Part shown: one piece after another, positions 9,616 to 19,870 of the stretch
How positions within the stretch are numbered: the stretch's first letter is position 1
Layout: every line of letters begins with the position of its first letter
Assembly (NCBI GenBank): GCA_903813345.2
Contig: CAIIXF020000004.1
Location: forward strand, 13,833,196 to 13,897,195
Reading direction: 5' to 3'
DNA from: Owenia fusiformis
Taxonomy: Eukaryota; Annelida; Polychaeta; Sabellida; Oweniidae
DNA length: 64,000 nt
Translations under genes and position numbers: made by a program
The notes under the pieces: generated by a model
The model's database searches: none
Told to the model about the DNA's origin: nothing
Seen by the model: only the letters and a program-made list of their open reading frames with translations

Positions 9616-9926
9616 TTTTGTTTGCTAGTGGCTCATGGCTCTCTATCCTTTTTTTATTTATTTTTATTTCTTTCTTCTATTTATGACTTTTACTTTTATT
9701 TTGAGGTAATCGGTAAAATAAGGAATTCAGTATACGCAATTATCAAAGACTGTAGTTTGTTATTCATTTATCATCGGGGATATGAGTCAATTGATCCTTA
9801 ACAGTTCTACGTCCTTCAGAACTATCCACCTAATGTAACATAACGTAATATAATGTGATGTGCCACGCTAACCCTCGAGACATCAAATTTTAATATCACT
9901 GCCACTGTTCAGGAGATTTTCCCTTT

Positions 9927-10121
9927 TTATTTGAACTTGGTAACTGTCACTTTCTCCACGAACACATTCTGCGCCTCTATTATTTCCCCAACGGGAGTTT
10001 GGATTGGGTCTTGGTCATTGGATGGCCCCCCAGAGGGTTGGGTAGGTTGAGCTATAGGGTCCGTCTGGGTGGCCCTGTCCTCGGTTGGCCCCAGCCTACG
10101 CCACACCTGTCTTTCAGCCAC
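9927..10121 (-). CDS. short frame behind a splice acceptor, retroelement accessory exon
   Basis: The 64-residue frame has no ATG at its start. It begins with GTG right after an acceptor-like TTTTGAAATTTCAG located just past the env stop, so it is best read as an exon. It is rich in proline, glutamine and threonine (DPIAQPTQPSGGP) and ends EKVTVTKFK. It may provide an alternative C-terminus or be joined to an upstream leader. No family is recognised. Confidence 0.4.
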   Translation of the reverse strand: MAERQVWRRLGPTEDRATQTDPIAQPTQPSGGPSNDQDPIQTPVGEIIEAQNVFVEKVTVTKFK

Positions 10122-10143
10122 TGAAATTTCAAAACCATGCCCA

Positions 10144-12639
10144 TTATAGTCTCTCCAAAGGTATTAGGACAAATACATTAGTTTCCAATTCGTAGTAAAA
10201 TCTAATAATATAGGGTTCAGATAGGATATCGGTGATGGATCTCCCATAACCATAAGGTAAGGGAACTTGTGGCGGCAAATTCAAATTCATTTCCTCATTG
10301 TCCAATATAAATTTGATTTCTCCCCATTCAATAGATAAATTATTTTGGAACAGTCCCTTTTGAACTTGAATACTATTTATAACTCCTCGCTGAGTCAACT
10401 GACACCTTTCATACCCATATTGTAACTTTGTTATTGGTATCGTCATCCGTTGACTCAATGAAGATAATTCTAATATCAATCTAGATTTCCTATGTACACT
10501 TCGTTTTCCGCACACGGCACGCCATGCTTTCAACATAAACTTAATCGTCATCACTAGTACATAAAATGTCATTATGGTCAATATAATGATTGACCAAGTT
10601 TGGGTGACATTTAAATATTTCATATTTTCTGGAGTGCGACTCGTAGTAGTATCTCGCATGGACTTTACAATGAATTGGCGACCTTCCGCTTTCATTACAC
10701 TCTTTATTGACAGAATAGTAGTTAATATAAACTTTATTTTTGTTAGCACATAAATATTAGATATGATCGCGATCACAGCCAGAGCAAAAGAAACATAAAT
10801 TATCACATCGGTTATATTTATTCCGAAAAAGTCCCAATCACCCATCTCAAAACTCAATTGATCCGCCTCCGAAAAGTGTAGAGGTCCATTCGACCTTACA
10901 GCATCCGCGAGACGTTTAACATCTGTTTGTATTATTCCCTCGGATTTGATAGCGTTTTGCCATCTAGCTGATGTCATAGTGACCGGTAGTTTTTCATGGT
11001 TTATCACAGGCTCCACCGAGTCTAATTCGGAGCCGGTCATGTTGACCGTTAATTCTTCATTTATAAAATGATGTATGAATGGTATGTTAATGGGATAATT
11101 GTACTCAATTTCCGCTGAATCCATAACGCAACCTATTCGCTCAGGTATATAATTATCATTGATCATCAAGGAACAATCACAATTTAGATTTATTTTACAG
11201 TACCTACAAGTAGGTATATGTTTTGAGGGATTACGCTTACAACGCATAACCCAATTGTCTTTTGCCTCAGCATTTATTAAGAATTGATTGTTAGATATTT
11301 TCATAATTTTTGTGCGAACTTCTGACTCTTCTTGATAATGAAAATTGCATAATTTTAGAATATTTTGAACATCGTCCATATATAGAGCTAGTAAACACGA
11401 TTTCTTTTGGATAGGCCTCAAATTAGAATACGCATTTTGAGATTGAGAATCATACTTTTCATTAATTTCGTATTCATCTCTGGTTAGTTCGAAATAAAAG
11501 GAACTTTCTTCATTTAGACCAATATATCTTTGAGGATTATTTAGTATGATTGATTGATTGCCCCGCTGTTGTTTGAAATTCAAATCACGCGGTATAGGCA
11601 CTGAGTGAGTTTCCGCATAATATAGAGAATATTTATATCCTGTAGTAGAAATAGGTATTTCAATCATTACATATAAATAGCTTTTTGTGCGCGAGTAAGA
11701 TACAATTGGCTTTTCAAAGAAATACTGAAGTGCAGATTCAGTTACTTTAAAATTCGGAAATTGTAATGACAATTTATTTTTAACCTTATCCAGCGCTTTC
11801 TTTAGATCATTAGCCGAAATGAGATCCGGCGATAAACGTCCAGTATTAGCCATTTTAATCGCCAGCACGTGTCTGTGATACCATGTTTCCGCAAATTTCA
11901 AATTATATATTACTTGACTTAGGTATTTAAAGTACGCTGTCATCAATCCCGTAGTTTTATCAATACTGACTTTTAGTCTTCGTATATTCATCTCATCAAG
12001 TTGTAGCCTAAATTCCGTATTATTTATGTAATTCAACAATTGATTAATGGATTCGTGATTCTGATTAATCATAGAAAACATATTAGTAGAGCGGTTTTCC
12101 GACAATTCCATGAAGTCATGCAATTCACTCTCAAATTGGTTAAATCGGACGGCTGATTTGTTTCCAAAAGTTTCCAAATATTTGACATGCGAAGCCAATA
12201 TTTTAAATTTATCCATACTCACTAAACCAAATATTGATGAGACTAGGTTACCTATAGGTTGCAACAGAGCGGCTCTCTTGTTTTTATATCTGTAATGAGT
12301 TACATTAGGCAACAGCGCTTCGAGATTATTTTGATGCGCTAAAATTTTCTCAGTCAACGTTTTCATGATATCGCGCATTTGTTCACACGTACCGGTATGT
12401 AATATGCCATTGGGGTTACATGTTAAATCTATTGGTTGATCAATAGCCTTAATTAACGGCAACGTTTCCATTTTAAATGTAAGGTGAAATGAATCCGATT
12501 CCGCCAAGTGGTTATTCTTGATCTGAACGAATTTCACTCCGTAATTATATCTCCACGGATCCGCGTTTTCCTTTTGGGCGTGTACAAGGTGTCCTCCCAT
12601 AACCATCATTATTATCACAAGAAGGTAATATAGCGTCAT
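10144..12639 (-). CDS. env: envelope-like glycoprotein of the retroelement
   Basis: The frame is open for 865 codons from 12741, but I place the start at the ATG at 12639 (residue 35). That methionine opens a hydrophobic signal peptide (LYYLLVIIMMVMGG), and a splice acceptor lies 17 nt upstream. A basic cleavage motif KNKR (residues 153-156 of the long frame) is followed by a hydrophobic segment with GNLVSSIFGLV, an arrangement like the fusion proteins of insect errantiviruses and baculovirus F. Several N-x-S/T sites and paired cysteines lie in the ectodomain. A membrane segment is at about 642-666 and a second at about 716-737, followed by about 130 more residues, unusually long for an env tail. 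The frame is intact. It should act in membrane fusion at the cell surface; function is inferred from layout only. Confidence 0.8.
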   Translation of the reverse strand: MTLYYLLVIIMMVMGGHLVHAQKENADPWRYNYGVKFVQIKNNHLAESDSFHLTFKMETLPLIKAIDQPIDLTCNPNGILHTGTCEQMRDIMKTLTEKILAHQNNLEALLPNVTHYRYKNKRAALLQPIGNLVSSIFGLVSMDKFKILASHVKYLETFGNKSAVRFNQFESELHDFMELSENRSTNMFSMINQNHESINQLLNYINNTEFRLQLDEMNIRRLKVSIDKTTGLMTAYFKYLSQVIYNLKFAETWYHRHVLAIKMANTGRLSPDLISANDLKKALDKVKNKLSLQFPNFKVTESALQYFFEKPIVSYSRTKSYLYVMIEIPISTTGYKYSLYYAETHSVPIPRDLNFKQQRGNQSIILNNPQRYIGLNEESSFYFELTRDEYEINEKYDSQSQNAYSNLRPIQKKSCLLALYMDDVQNILKLCNFHYQEESEVRTKIMKISNNQFLINAEAKDNWVMRCKRNPSKHIPTCRYCKINLNCDCSLMINDNYIPERIGCVMDSAEIEYNYPINIPFIHHFINEELTVNMTGSELDSVEPVINHEKLPVTMTSARWQNAIKSEGIIQTDVKRLADAVRSNGPLHFSEADQLSFEMGDWDFFGINITDVIIYVSFALAVIAIISNIYVLTKIKFILTTILSIKSVMKAEGRQFIVKSMRDTTTSRTPENMKYLNVTQTWSIIILTIMTFYVLVMTIKFMLKAWRAVCGKRSVHRKSRLILELSSLSQRMTIPITKLQYGYERCQLTQRGVINSIQVQKGLFQNNLSIEWGEIKFILDNEEMNLNLPPQVPLPYGYGRSITDILSEPYIIRFYYELETNVFVLIPLERL

Positions 12640-12656
12640 ACTCACTGTTGACTTCA

Positions 12657-12670
12657 CTGGAAGAAGATAT
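12657..12670 (-). promoter_or_regulatory. candidate 3' splice site for env mRNA
   Basis: The minus strand reads ATATCTTCTTCCAG with the exon starting 17 nt before the signal-peptide ATG of env. A second acceptor of similar form lies before the frame at 9927..10121, consistent with spliced subgenomic RNAs. Confidence 0.5.
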
Positions 12671-12741
12671 TTGTGTATATATATATATATATCCCTTGTG
12701 GTATCACAATCAGTATGTGTTGACAAAAACTTCGAGTACAC

Positions 12742-13455
12742 AGCTATTCAGTGGTTTGGCAAAAGAGGTAGAACAATTCAGAACCTAACCTTTAATTGAA
12801 ATATTCGGGCAACAGGGATACCGACACTTACCAATAAAAACTTAGGATTTTTCTCAGGGACACAGATTTATGCATTCTACTACTCAAGATCCGCCTCTTC
12901 TTGGTGACGTAACATGGGTTCTCGGCAAATTCTCTGTCCGATATTCTTGAAATGCCACCATATGTTTCTAATAACTACTCTTTTAACTTAACATCTCTGA
13001 TATGTGTTTACCATATTTCTTCATTGATCTGTAAGAACATTCACTGTAATATATTTTTGTTTCTCGTTTTTATTTATTTTCCCAACAGTGCAGGCCTTTT
13101 CTCTCATAATATAGAGGTTTTGACAAATTGCATTTTAGAGTTAGTTCTCTATCAAGGAAGGGGCCCGTCTTCCCCGACGTAAACATAACCCTTTTTTTCT
13201 TGTTATTACAAATAAACACAACACCCCCATCAACTCTCGGACACACCAAGATCCACATTTGCAATTCATGCATCATCCATGAGCAAACTGTTTCAACCTG
13301 GTATATGTCTTCAAGTCGAAATAGGCTGGGTATTCTCTGTACCAACATATGTTTCCATCAATAAACCTACACTGTGAAGAAAACACACCTTTTGCAAATA
13401 ATAAAGAAATCACTTTCCGGACAGTAATAACTTGATTAATGCGTTTCTCTACACT
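12742..13455 (-). other. pol-env intergenic region with one short frame
   Basis: The 0.7 kb between pol and env holds a single ATG frame of 92 codons on the minus strand at 13070..13348 (starting MLVQRIPSLFRLED). It has no recognisable domain and might be an accessory frame or chance. Otherwise I see no signal besides the env acceptor region. Confidence 0.4.
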
Positions 13456-16400
13456 TCATACTTCATTAGTATGTAAAATATTTTCTCTTTTCCCCGTCAT
13501 TTTAACTGGCTTTTGCCTTATTTCTTCTCTTAACTGGGGTGTCATGTTTGACTCGGGTTCCCATGTAGGAATTTTATAACCCTTCCACTTGATCAAGTAT
13601 TGCGGTTCTAATTCACCCTTCTTAAAACGACCCCGCAAAATCTTTTCTACTTCATAATAGTCATCATAGTGGTTCTGTCCACTTTCGCTTCCACTTTCAT
13701 TTTCACTATATTCGACGTCTTCGTCTTTTGTATTCTCTTCCGACTTTTCCTTTTCAGTCGGTAATTGTTTACTTCCTATAACACTTCTTGAATGCTTGAC
13801 CTCATGTTCAGAATCATTTTGTCGTGGAACTGTATTCTTTCCAACTTCAGATTCGTCATCCTTTCGGGTAGAATCATTTGGTTGTGAGACTTGGTTAGAA
13901 GTATTTTCTTCTTTGTCGTCTTCATCATCAGATTCGAAACACTCTCTAGGTAATTCTTCTGCATCCATCATCTCTTCTTCTGTGATTACCTCTGGGTCAT
14001 ACCCTTCAGGTAATACTTCGTTTGGTATTCTTGTAATTCTCTGCTCGGCTCTTTTTAATCTGTGTACGTTCGCCGGAGTGGGCATTATACGTCCATCCGA
14101 GATTCTCCTCAATATGAAGGCATTGTCAGCTTCGTTTATTGATTTATATAATGTATACGGGCCAGTCCAAAGGTGCAACAACTTCTTGGCCTTTAGACCT
14201 TTGATGGCTTTCTTTGGGGTAAACAACATTACCTGTTCCCCGACCAGTAGTGGCCTTGTATATCCTTCCTTGTCCTTCTGTCTGATCATTTTCTGCTGGT
14301 TTAATCTCAATTTTTCTTGTACTATTTTATTTGTCTCATATATTCTACTCTGTATGGTTTCTAGGTGTTCTTGAACTGAATTTGACTTACATGACACCTC
14401 CCTTTGTAACACTGTATCAAATGGCATAAATGGTTCCCTTCCGTACATAATTTGAAAAGGGGAAAACCCATGAACGGTTTTGGTCATTCTATAAGAAGCC
14501 ATGGCCGCAGGTAACAATACGTCCCAATTCCTGTGATCATCGGCAATTGAAGACAGGGCTGCCATCAGACTGGCATTATACCGTTCGATAGCTCCTTGAG
14601 TCTGAGGACTATAAGCTGAAGATTTGACCTTTTTGACCTTGAATAAATCGCACAAATTTTCAACAACTTCAGCCATGAAGTTTAAAGCACGATCGTGACT
14701 TATCATAAGAGGTGGACCATATCGGCATATGATTTCATCAAACAGAAGACGGGCAATTGTAGAGGCTTTGATATCAGGGACTGCAAAACATTCAGGGAAC
14801 TTTGACAGTCTGTCCACAAAAGAAACGATATATTTATTACCGTGTTCTGTTTGCATTAATGGACCCAAACAATCTAACTCCAACCAGGCGAAGGCAGAAT
14901 CAGGAATTTCCAAAGGAAGTAGACGACCTCGAGTATACCTGGGGGGTCTTTTCCTAGCAAGACATGTTTCACAAGAACGAACCCAATTGATTACATCTTT
15001 GTTCATGGTAGTCCAGAAATATCTTTGTCTTACGACATCGATTAATCTGTGTATGCCTGTATGTCCACAGGTCGTCTGGTCATGATGTTGAGTGAGGATT
15101 TCATCAATCAATCCTCTGGGAACTACCAATTGTTCCTTACATCTTGATAATTTAGTTCCCGGACCGTCTGGATACCAGAGATGGTATAAAATACCGTCTC
15201 GGTAGACAAAATCAGCTGCTTTGAGCAGGATTTTCCTGGATTGAATATCATTACCAGGCAATAATTGATTCTCTAGATAATTTATCAAAGGTCTCCATTC
15301 TTCATCTAGTTTTTGTAGCTTACCGAGCATTTCTAGGTTCAAACCTGGTATGCCGTCTTGTTTATCCTCATCAGCTGGAGATATTGGTGCGCTAGCAGCA
15401 GGTTGTAGTGACCTTGCACTGACTGTCCTCTCACTAGGCACGGAATTCACGCTTAACAATTCAGTTAAACCTGACAAATCTTCAGGGTCTTCTGTTGGAA
15501 GATCTGGATGTTGCATTCTAGACAAAAAGTCTGCAGGAACCATCTTGGCACCTGATCTATGCAGTATATCATAATTGTATTGCTGCAAATGCATTATCCA
15601 CCTGGCTAATCTACCTGTAGGTTCTTTCACTGACAAAAGCCACTTCAAAGAACGATTGTCTGTTACCACAGTGAACTTGCTGTATCTAAGGTAATTGTTG
15701 AACTTCTTTGTTCCAAACACGACCGCTAAAGCCTCTTGTTCATGAGTGGGATATCTTTTTTCTGTTTCAGATAGATTTCTCCCAGCATACGCTACCGGAT
15801 GTTCAACTCCATCGGTAACTTGGCTTAACACTACTCCTAACGATTCATTTGACGCATCAGTCAACAAGAGAAAGGGTTTCTTGAAATCAGGGTATTTGAG
15901 TAAAGGAGCCTCAGTCAATTTCTTTTTCAATTCTTGAAAAGCTTCCTCACAAACAGCACTCCATTCAAAAGGAACACCTTTTTTAGTCAATCTATAGAGT
16001 GGTCTAGCTATCTGAGAGTGATGACTTAAGAACCTTTTGTAGAAGTTGACCATTCCTAGGAATCGTCTTAACTTTTTCAAGGTAGTAGGTGATTGGCAGT
16101 CTAACACAGCCTTGACATTTGAACTTGTGGGAGCAATTCCTGAAGATGACACATCGTGTCCCAAATATCGAACTTTTTCTACAAATAACTTGCATTTTGA
16201 AGGTTTCAACTTCAATCCAGCCTTGGATAATCTATCCAATACCTGACCCAAATGCTCGAGATGTTCTTCAAAGGTGTTGGAGAATATGCATAAATCATCA
16301 ATATAGCAGATGACTGTTTTCCATTGCAATCCGGCTAATACTAATTGCATAACTCTCTGGAAGAAACTAGCTGAGTTAATCAATCCCTGGGGTAACCGTT

Positions 16401-17717
16401 TGTATTGGAACAACCCTTCATGACAAACAAATGCAGTCTTTTCTCTTGACCCATCGTCTTCTAAAGGCAATTGGTGATATCCTTGACATAAATCAAGACA
16501 ACTTATGAACTTTGGTTGGACTAAACCCAAGCTATCTAAACAATCTCCTAGATGTGGTATAGGAAATTTATCAGGTATGATTTGCTGATTTAGCTTTCTT
16601 AAGTCTGTCACGAAACGGAATGATCCATTCGATTTATTGACCAATATTATAGGTGACGCATAAGGTGAAGTTGACGGTTCAATAATTCCTTGGGACAACA
16701 TATCTTTGACTTGTCTGCTTATTTCATCTCGTTTCTGAACTGGTACTCTATATGGGGACTGGCGAAATGGTACTTCCCCTGGCTTTGTTTTTATTTTGAG
16801 TTTGAGCAGGTCGCAATAACCTAACTTGCCGGTGGAATCTACAAAAGCATCTGAGTATTTGTTTACCATTTCATGAACCTTGACCTTTTGTTCGGGAGTT
16901 AACTTTGAATTTGATAGATCTATCTTGACTTTCTCGTTTCTTTTTGCAAAAGTGTTTGTATTGTGCTCGCCGTCTAATGAGAGTGTGTTAATTCCTTTCC
17001 TTGAACTGACAAATGTTCCTACGCTGGTATTTTTAGGCACTTTTATCGCGCGTTTTTCCGGGTTTAAAAGTTTTATTGGAACAAGACCATTTGTAATTGT
17101 ACCTATGCTTTTAGCTGTAAATACATTGGATCGCGAATTCACCGCTAAACATTCGCCTATAAGATTTTCCGGAGGTCTACCCTTAACCTTTGCATAAACA
17201 ATCATCTCAGTCTGAGGAGGTATGATGATCTCTTGGTTTAAAATGAGAGGATATTTATTGAGCGGCTTCAATCTCAACTTTCTGACATTGAAATCAATCA
17301 CAGCTTCATGTTTGTTCAGAAAATCGGCACCTAATATTATTTTTCTTCTCAATCCTCGTATGACGTATAACATTATCGGAATACTTACCTTTCCAAAGGT
17401 CATTTTCGTGAAAATTTTTCCTCTTAAATTCAATCTTTCATTTCCGGCTCCAACAGGTTTGATATGAAATTCAGGATATATTTTTATATCATAATCCTTT
17501 ATGGATTCTAAATGTTCCTCATCAATCAATGATATCTGAGCACCTGTGTCTAAGAGACACCATACTGTGCTGTTAAATAATTTTGTCTTTATCGCATTAT
17601 CCTGATATAAATTTTCCTGAATTTCAATATCTCCGATAAATTTCTTGCGAGGATTGCTATTTACATATTTCTTCGGCCGTGACTTCAGTTCTCGCTTCTT
17701 TAGACGCGGCCTTCGGC
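13456..17717 (-). CDS. pol: Pol polyprotein with C-terminal chromodomain
   Basis: Reached by -1 frameshift from gag; the frame is continuous for about 1,420 codons. In order: protease with LLDTGAQ (near 17550); reverse transcriptase with FVTDLRKLNQ, LDLCQGYHQ and the catalytic YIDD near 16300; RNase H with LLTDASNESLG near 15860; integrase with an HHCC zinc finger (CGHTGIHRL to CETCLARK, about 15090-14970) and DDE residues in LELDCLG (14870), SHDRALNF (14700) and GAIERY (14580). After an acidic spacer (near 13900-13680) the last 60 residues form a chromodomain: YYEVEKIL, YLIKWKGY, TWEPESN (about 13650-13520). Chromodomains steer chromovirus integrases to modified histones. All key residues seen are intact. 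The protein makes and integrates the element's DNA. Confidence 0.95.
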
Positions 17718-18737
17718 GTTTAAAGAGTTAACTGGACGTGTCTGATTGACATTTTGCCTATTTTTGGCCAAGCAAAACTTTGCTATGTGACCTTGACCTG
17801 AACAATTGTAACAGCGGATATTTTGACTATTGAATGACCTTGAACTACTTCTACAAAATGGCGCTGAATGTCCCTTCCTAAAACATTTTTGACAGGTTGG
17901 CCTTCCATCAATGAATCTATCGTTGGCAGTATTTTTCCCTTTTTCTCTGCTAAGTTGGGATACCTTTTCAGTCAAAGATTTGATAGCTTTTTGCTGATTT
18001 TCTACTATATTACCCATTAAATTTTGTGTATCTACCTTGCTTTTGTCATTTTCAGCTTCCTTATCTACTTGATTCAGACAATCAGCTAGTCTGGCTGCTG
18101 ACTCAACAGCGGCGAGATCATTTGGTTCTTTTGAGATCACAAATTTCCTTATATTTGGGAGAAAATTTTTGATTAAAATTGTTTTATGTTCATTTTCCTC
18201 TAACTGTAAGCGCGAGGCTAATCGCCTAATATCAGTCATGAATTCTTCAACTGATTCATTTGGTTTCTGATTTCTCGAGAGTAATTGAGCTTGTATGTTC
18301 CATTTTGGCCTGTTTCCAACAAAATATTGCGTAAAAGCAGTTTGAAGTGCTTCAAAATCATGTTGAGTGTCTTCTGGGAGATTATTATACCATAATTCGG
18401 CTTGACTTCCCAAAAACATACGCATGGCTCTAGCTTTTCTTTCATTGTTCCACCCCTGTAAATCGCCATAGGCATTGTACCTATTAACCCAATTCAGCGG
18501 GTCGATATCCGAAGAATTACCATCAAATGTTTTTATTCTATTTTTACCTTCAATTTCATTTCTATTTTGAGCTTGATTTTCTAACCTATTTAATCTTTCT
18601 TGCAATTCAGCATTATTACCTTGTCTAGCTATTAATTGATCTAACTGACCTTGTAAATCTGGGTTCTGAGCTGTTTCTAATTGTCTTAACCTAGCATCTA
18701 TAGCTTCCATATTGTTAGTTACTCTTCGTGTTATCAT
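17700..18737 (-). CDS. gag: Gag protein with two zinc knuckles
   Basis: 345 codons starting at the first ATG after the leader (18737). The N-terminal third is glutamine- and asparagine-rich with heptad-like leucines (RLRQLETAQN, LQERLNRLE), probably a coiled coil. The middle contains the gypsy capsid pattern: DPLNWVNRYNAYGDLQGW, AELWYNNLPEDT, SVEEFMTDIRRLASRL. The C-terminus has two CCHC knuckles, CQKCFRKGHSAPFC (about 282) and CYNCSGQGHIAKFC (about 309), for RNA binding. The stop follows a T-TTA-AAC slippery heptamer that gives access to pol. It forms the particle that packages element RNA. Confidence 0.95.
   Translation of the reverse strand: MITRRVTNNMEAIDARLRQLETAQNPDLQGQLDQLIARQGNNAELQERLNRLENQAQNRNEIEGKNRIKTFDGNSSDIDPLNWVNRYNAYGDLQGWNNERKARAMRMFLGSQAELWYNNLPEDTQHDFEALQTAFTQYFVGNRPKWNIQAQLLSRNQKPNESVEEFMTDIRRLASRLQLEENEHKTILIKNFLPNIRKFVISKEPNDLAAVESAARLADCLNQVDKEAENDKSKVDTQNLMGNIVENQQKAIKSLTEKVSQLSREKGKNTANDRFIDGRPTCQKCFRKGHSAPFCRSSSRSFNSQNIRCYNCSGQGHIAKFCLAKNRQNVNQTRPVNSLNAEGRV
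17718..17724 (-). promoter_or_regulatory. programmed -1 frameshift site T TTA AAC
   Basis: In the gag frame the codons TCT TTA AAC contain the heptamer T TTA AAC, which fits X XXY YYZ and is one of the most efficient natural slippery sequences. Slipping back one base puts ribosomes exactly into the pol frame, which is open onward to the protease; gag stops 16-18 nt further on. The sequence just 3' is GC-rich (ACGCCGAAGGCCGCGT) and can fold into a short stem. Confidence 0.8.
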
Positions 18738-18940
18738 CTATTACGATTTATTATGATATACATTCGAACCCTGTTTTCCTACAAACCACTGATTTATGAA
18801 CGGTATTTAATCATTTGTTCTAAACTTAACTTCTCGCTTGGCATTTTAGAGAAAAAATTATGTTAGTATGATGTACGATGAAAACATGCTTTTTTCATGC
18901 AGTTAGCTTATACTTACATAACCGTTCTTTCTTTTACCTA
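18738..18940 (-). other. retroelement leader between primer site and gag
   Basis: About 200 nt of untranslated leader, the usual place for a packaging signal. No frame and no clear hairpin seen. Confidence 0.5.
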
Positions 18941-18955
18941 GGGCAGCTTCCACCA
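18941..18955 (-). promoter_or_regulatory. primer-binding site
   Basis: Two bases after the 5' LTR the minus strand reads TGGTGGAAGCTGCCC, complementary to a tRNA ending GCTTCCACCA. I could not assign the tRNA species with certainty. Confidence 0.75.
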
Positions 18956-18957
18956 AT

Positions 18958-19583
18958 TGTTACGTTTCGTAACTGTTATCTCGGGATCTTGTGGTCCTTC
19001 GGTACTCGCAGGGTTCCTGACTACCTAATTGAACACGACTCCTTTGTTTTGTTTCTTAATTTTTATTTCAAATTCCAATTCTTCTTGAGATTGATCCGGC
19101 CAGCCGAGTTTCGGTAGATTCGCTTGTTATTGTTTCTCCTTTCATCAATTGTTGAGCATCGTAGTGAGTGAGTAAAACTTACTGAATCAACAGATCTTGC
19201 CGACTTCTTTATATACCAGGTAAAATACATTATTTTACCTGTCAAAATTGTGCAAATATAAGTAAGAATATTGCTGATTTCATGCTTATGTAAGCAAGAT
19301 TCAAATCGTAATTCTGAGTTGTGATTGGTTGTTGGAAGTTTTAACTTGTCAGAATTCTTCTGATATATCTTTATTTTGGCTGAATATAGTAGCGTAGGGA
19401 TTCCCCTGCACTAAAGCAAACTGAGGTCTAAATAGTCATTAATCATAAGAATACAGCAAGATCTTTACAATGTTGGAATATGCTGAATATAAATTGTTAT
19501 TTTATATTAGATATAAATAATAAATAAATAATAAAGTAATTATATATAATTAAATATAATTACGTACTGACCGAATCATAACA
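18958..19583 (-). repeat. 5' LTR of the retroelement
   Basis: A 626-bp LTR identical by eye to 7230..7855. On the minus strand it contains the promoter (19180..19215). The U3-R boundary is predicted near 19183. Confidence 0.95.
19180..19215 (-). promoter_or_regulatory. LTR core promoter: TATA box and initiator
   Basis: The minus strand has TATATAAAG (19207..19215) and, about 32 nt downstream, TCAGTA at 19180..19185, a good initiator match. The spacing is right for a TATA plus Inr RNA polymerase II promoter starting near 19183. Confidence 0.65.
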
Positions 19584-19870
19584 TTACCCTTCCCGTTCTT
19601 GGTATTACTAGATCCGGCTGCCACATCTACCACTGCAGAAGAAGTAGATGGCATGGCATAAGAGATAGATGGTATGTCAGAAGAACTAGGTGCTGTGCCC
19701 CCTGCTGCCTGAGAGGTAGATACCATGTTTACCAAAGTGATGGTTTGGAGGACTGACTGGGGCCTCTTGGTGGGTGGTTCTTCCCCCGCCTAGGAGACAT
19801 TGCATGATGTCTTTACCTTTGCAGCCTCAACTATCTTATCTGAATGTAGATCTTGCACGGCTGGGTTCAG
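19584..19870 (-). pseudogene. Harbinger-like frame, upstream part, cut by the LTR element
   Basis: The minus-strand frame reads VEAAKVKTSCNVS, a stop, then GEEPPTKRPQSVLQTI and a serine- and alanine-rich linker (STSQAAGGTAPSSSD) that stops at the LTR boundary. Taking one copy of the 4-bp target away joins it in frame to the sequence ending at 7229, which continues for about 50 codons. The whole was probably one transposase-like gene before the insertion. Confidence 0.5.

Larger units (their letters stand above)
7230..19583 (-). mobile_element. complete LTR retroelement: gag, pol with chromodomain, env, RING accessory frame
   Basis: Two 626-bp LTRs, identical by eye, begin TGTTA and end TAACA and enclose 11.1 kb. 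On the minus strand the order is 5' LTR, primer-binding site, gag, -1 frameshift site, pol (protease, reverse transcriptase, RNase H, integrase, chromodomain), env, a short frame behind a splice acceptor, a RING-finger frame, polypurine tract and 3' LTR. The flanking 4 bases are TTAT and TTAC, a target duplication with one mismatch. All main frames are open. Identical LTRs and intact frames indicate a very recent insertion. It split a Harbinger-like frame. Confidence 0.95.

Noticed and set aside
13796-14374. 192-codon plus-strand frame inside pol
   Set aside because: It is a shadow of the acidic spacer and integrase end of pol; composition (serine- and phenylalanine-rich) is that of antisense.
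7226-19587. Perfect 4-bp target duplication of the LTR element
   Set aside because: Flanks are TTAT and TTAC, so one base differs; only an imperfect duplication is claimed.
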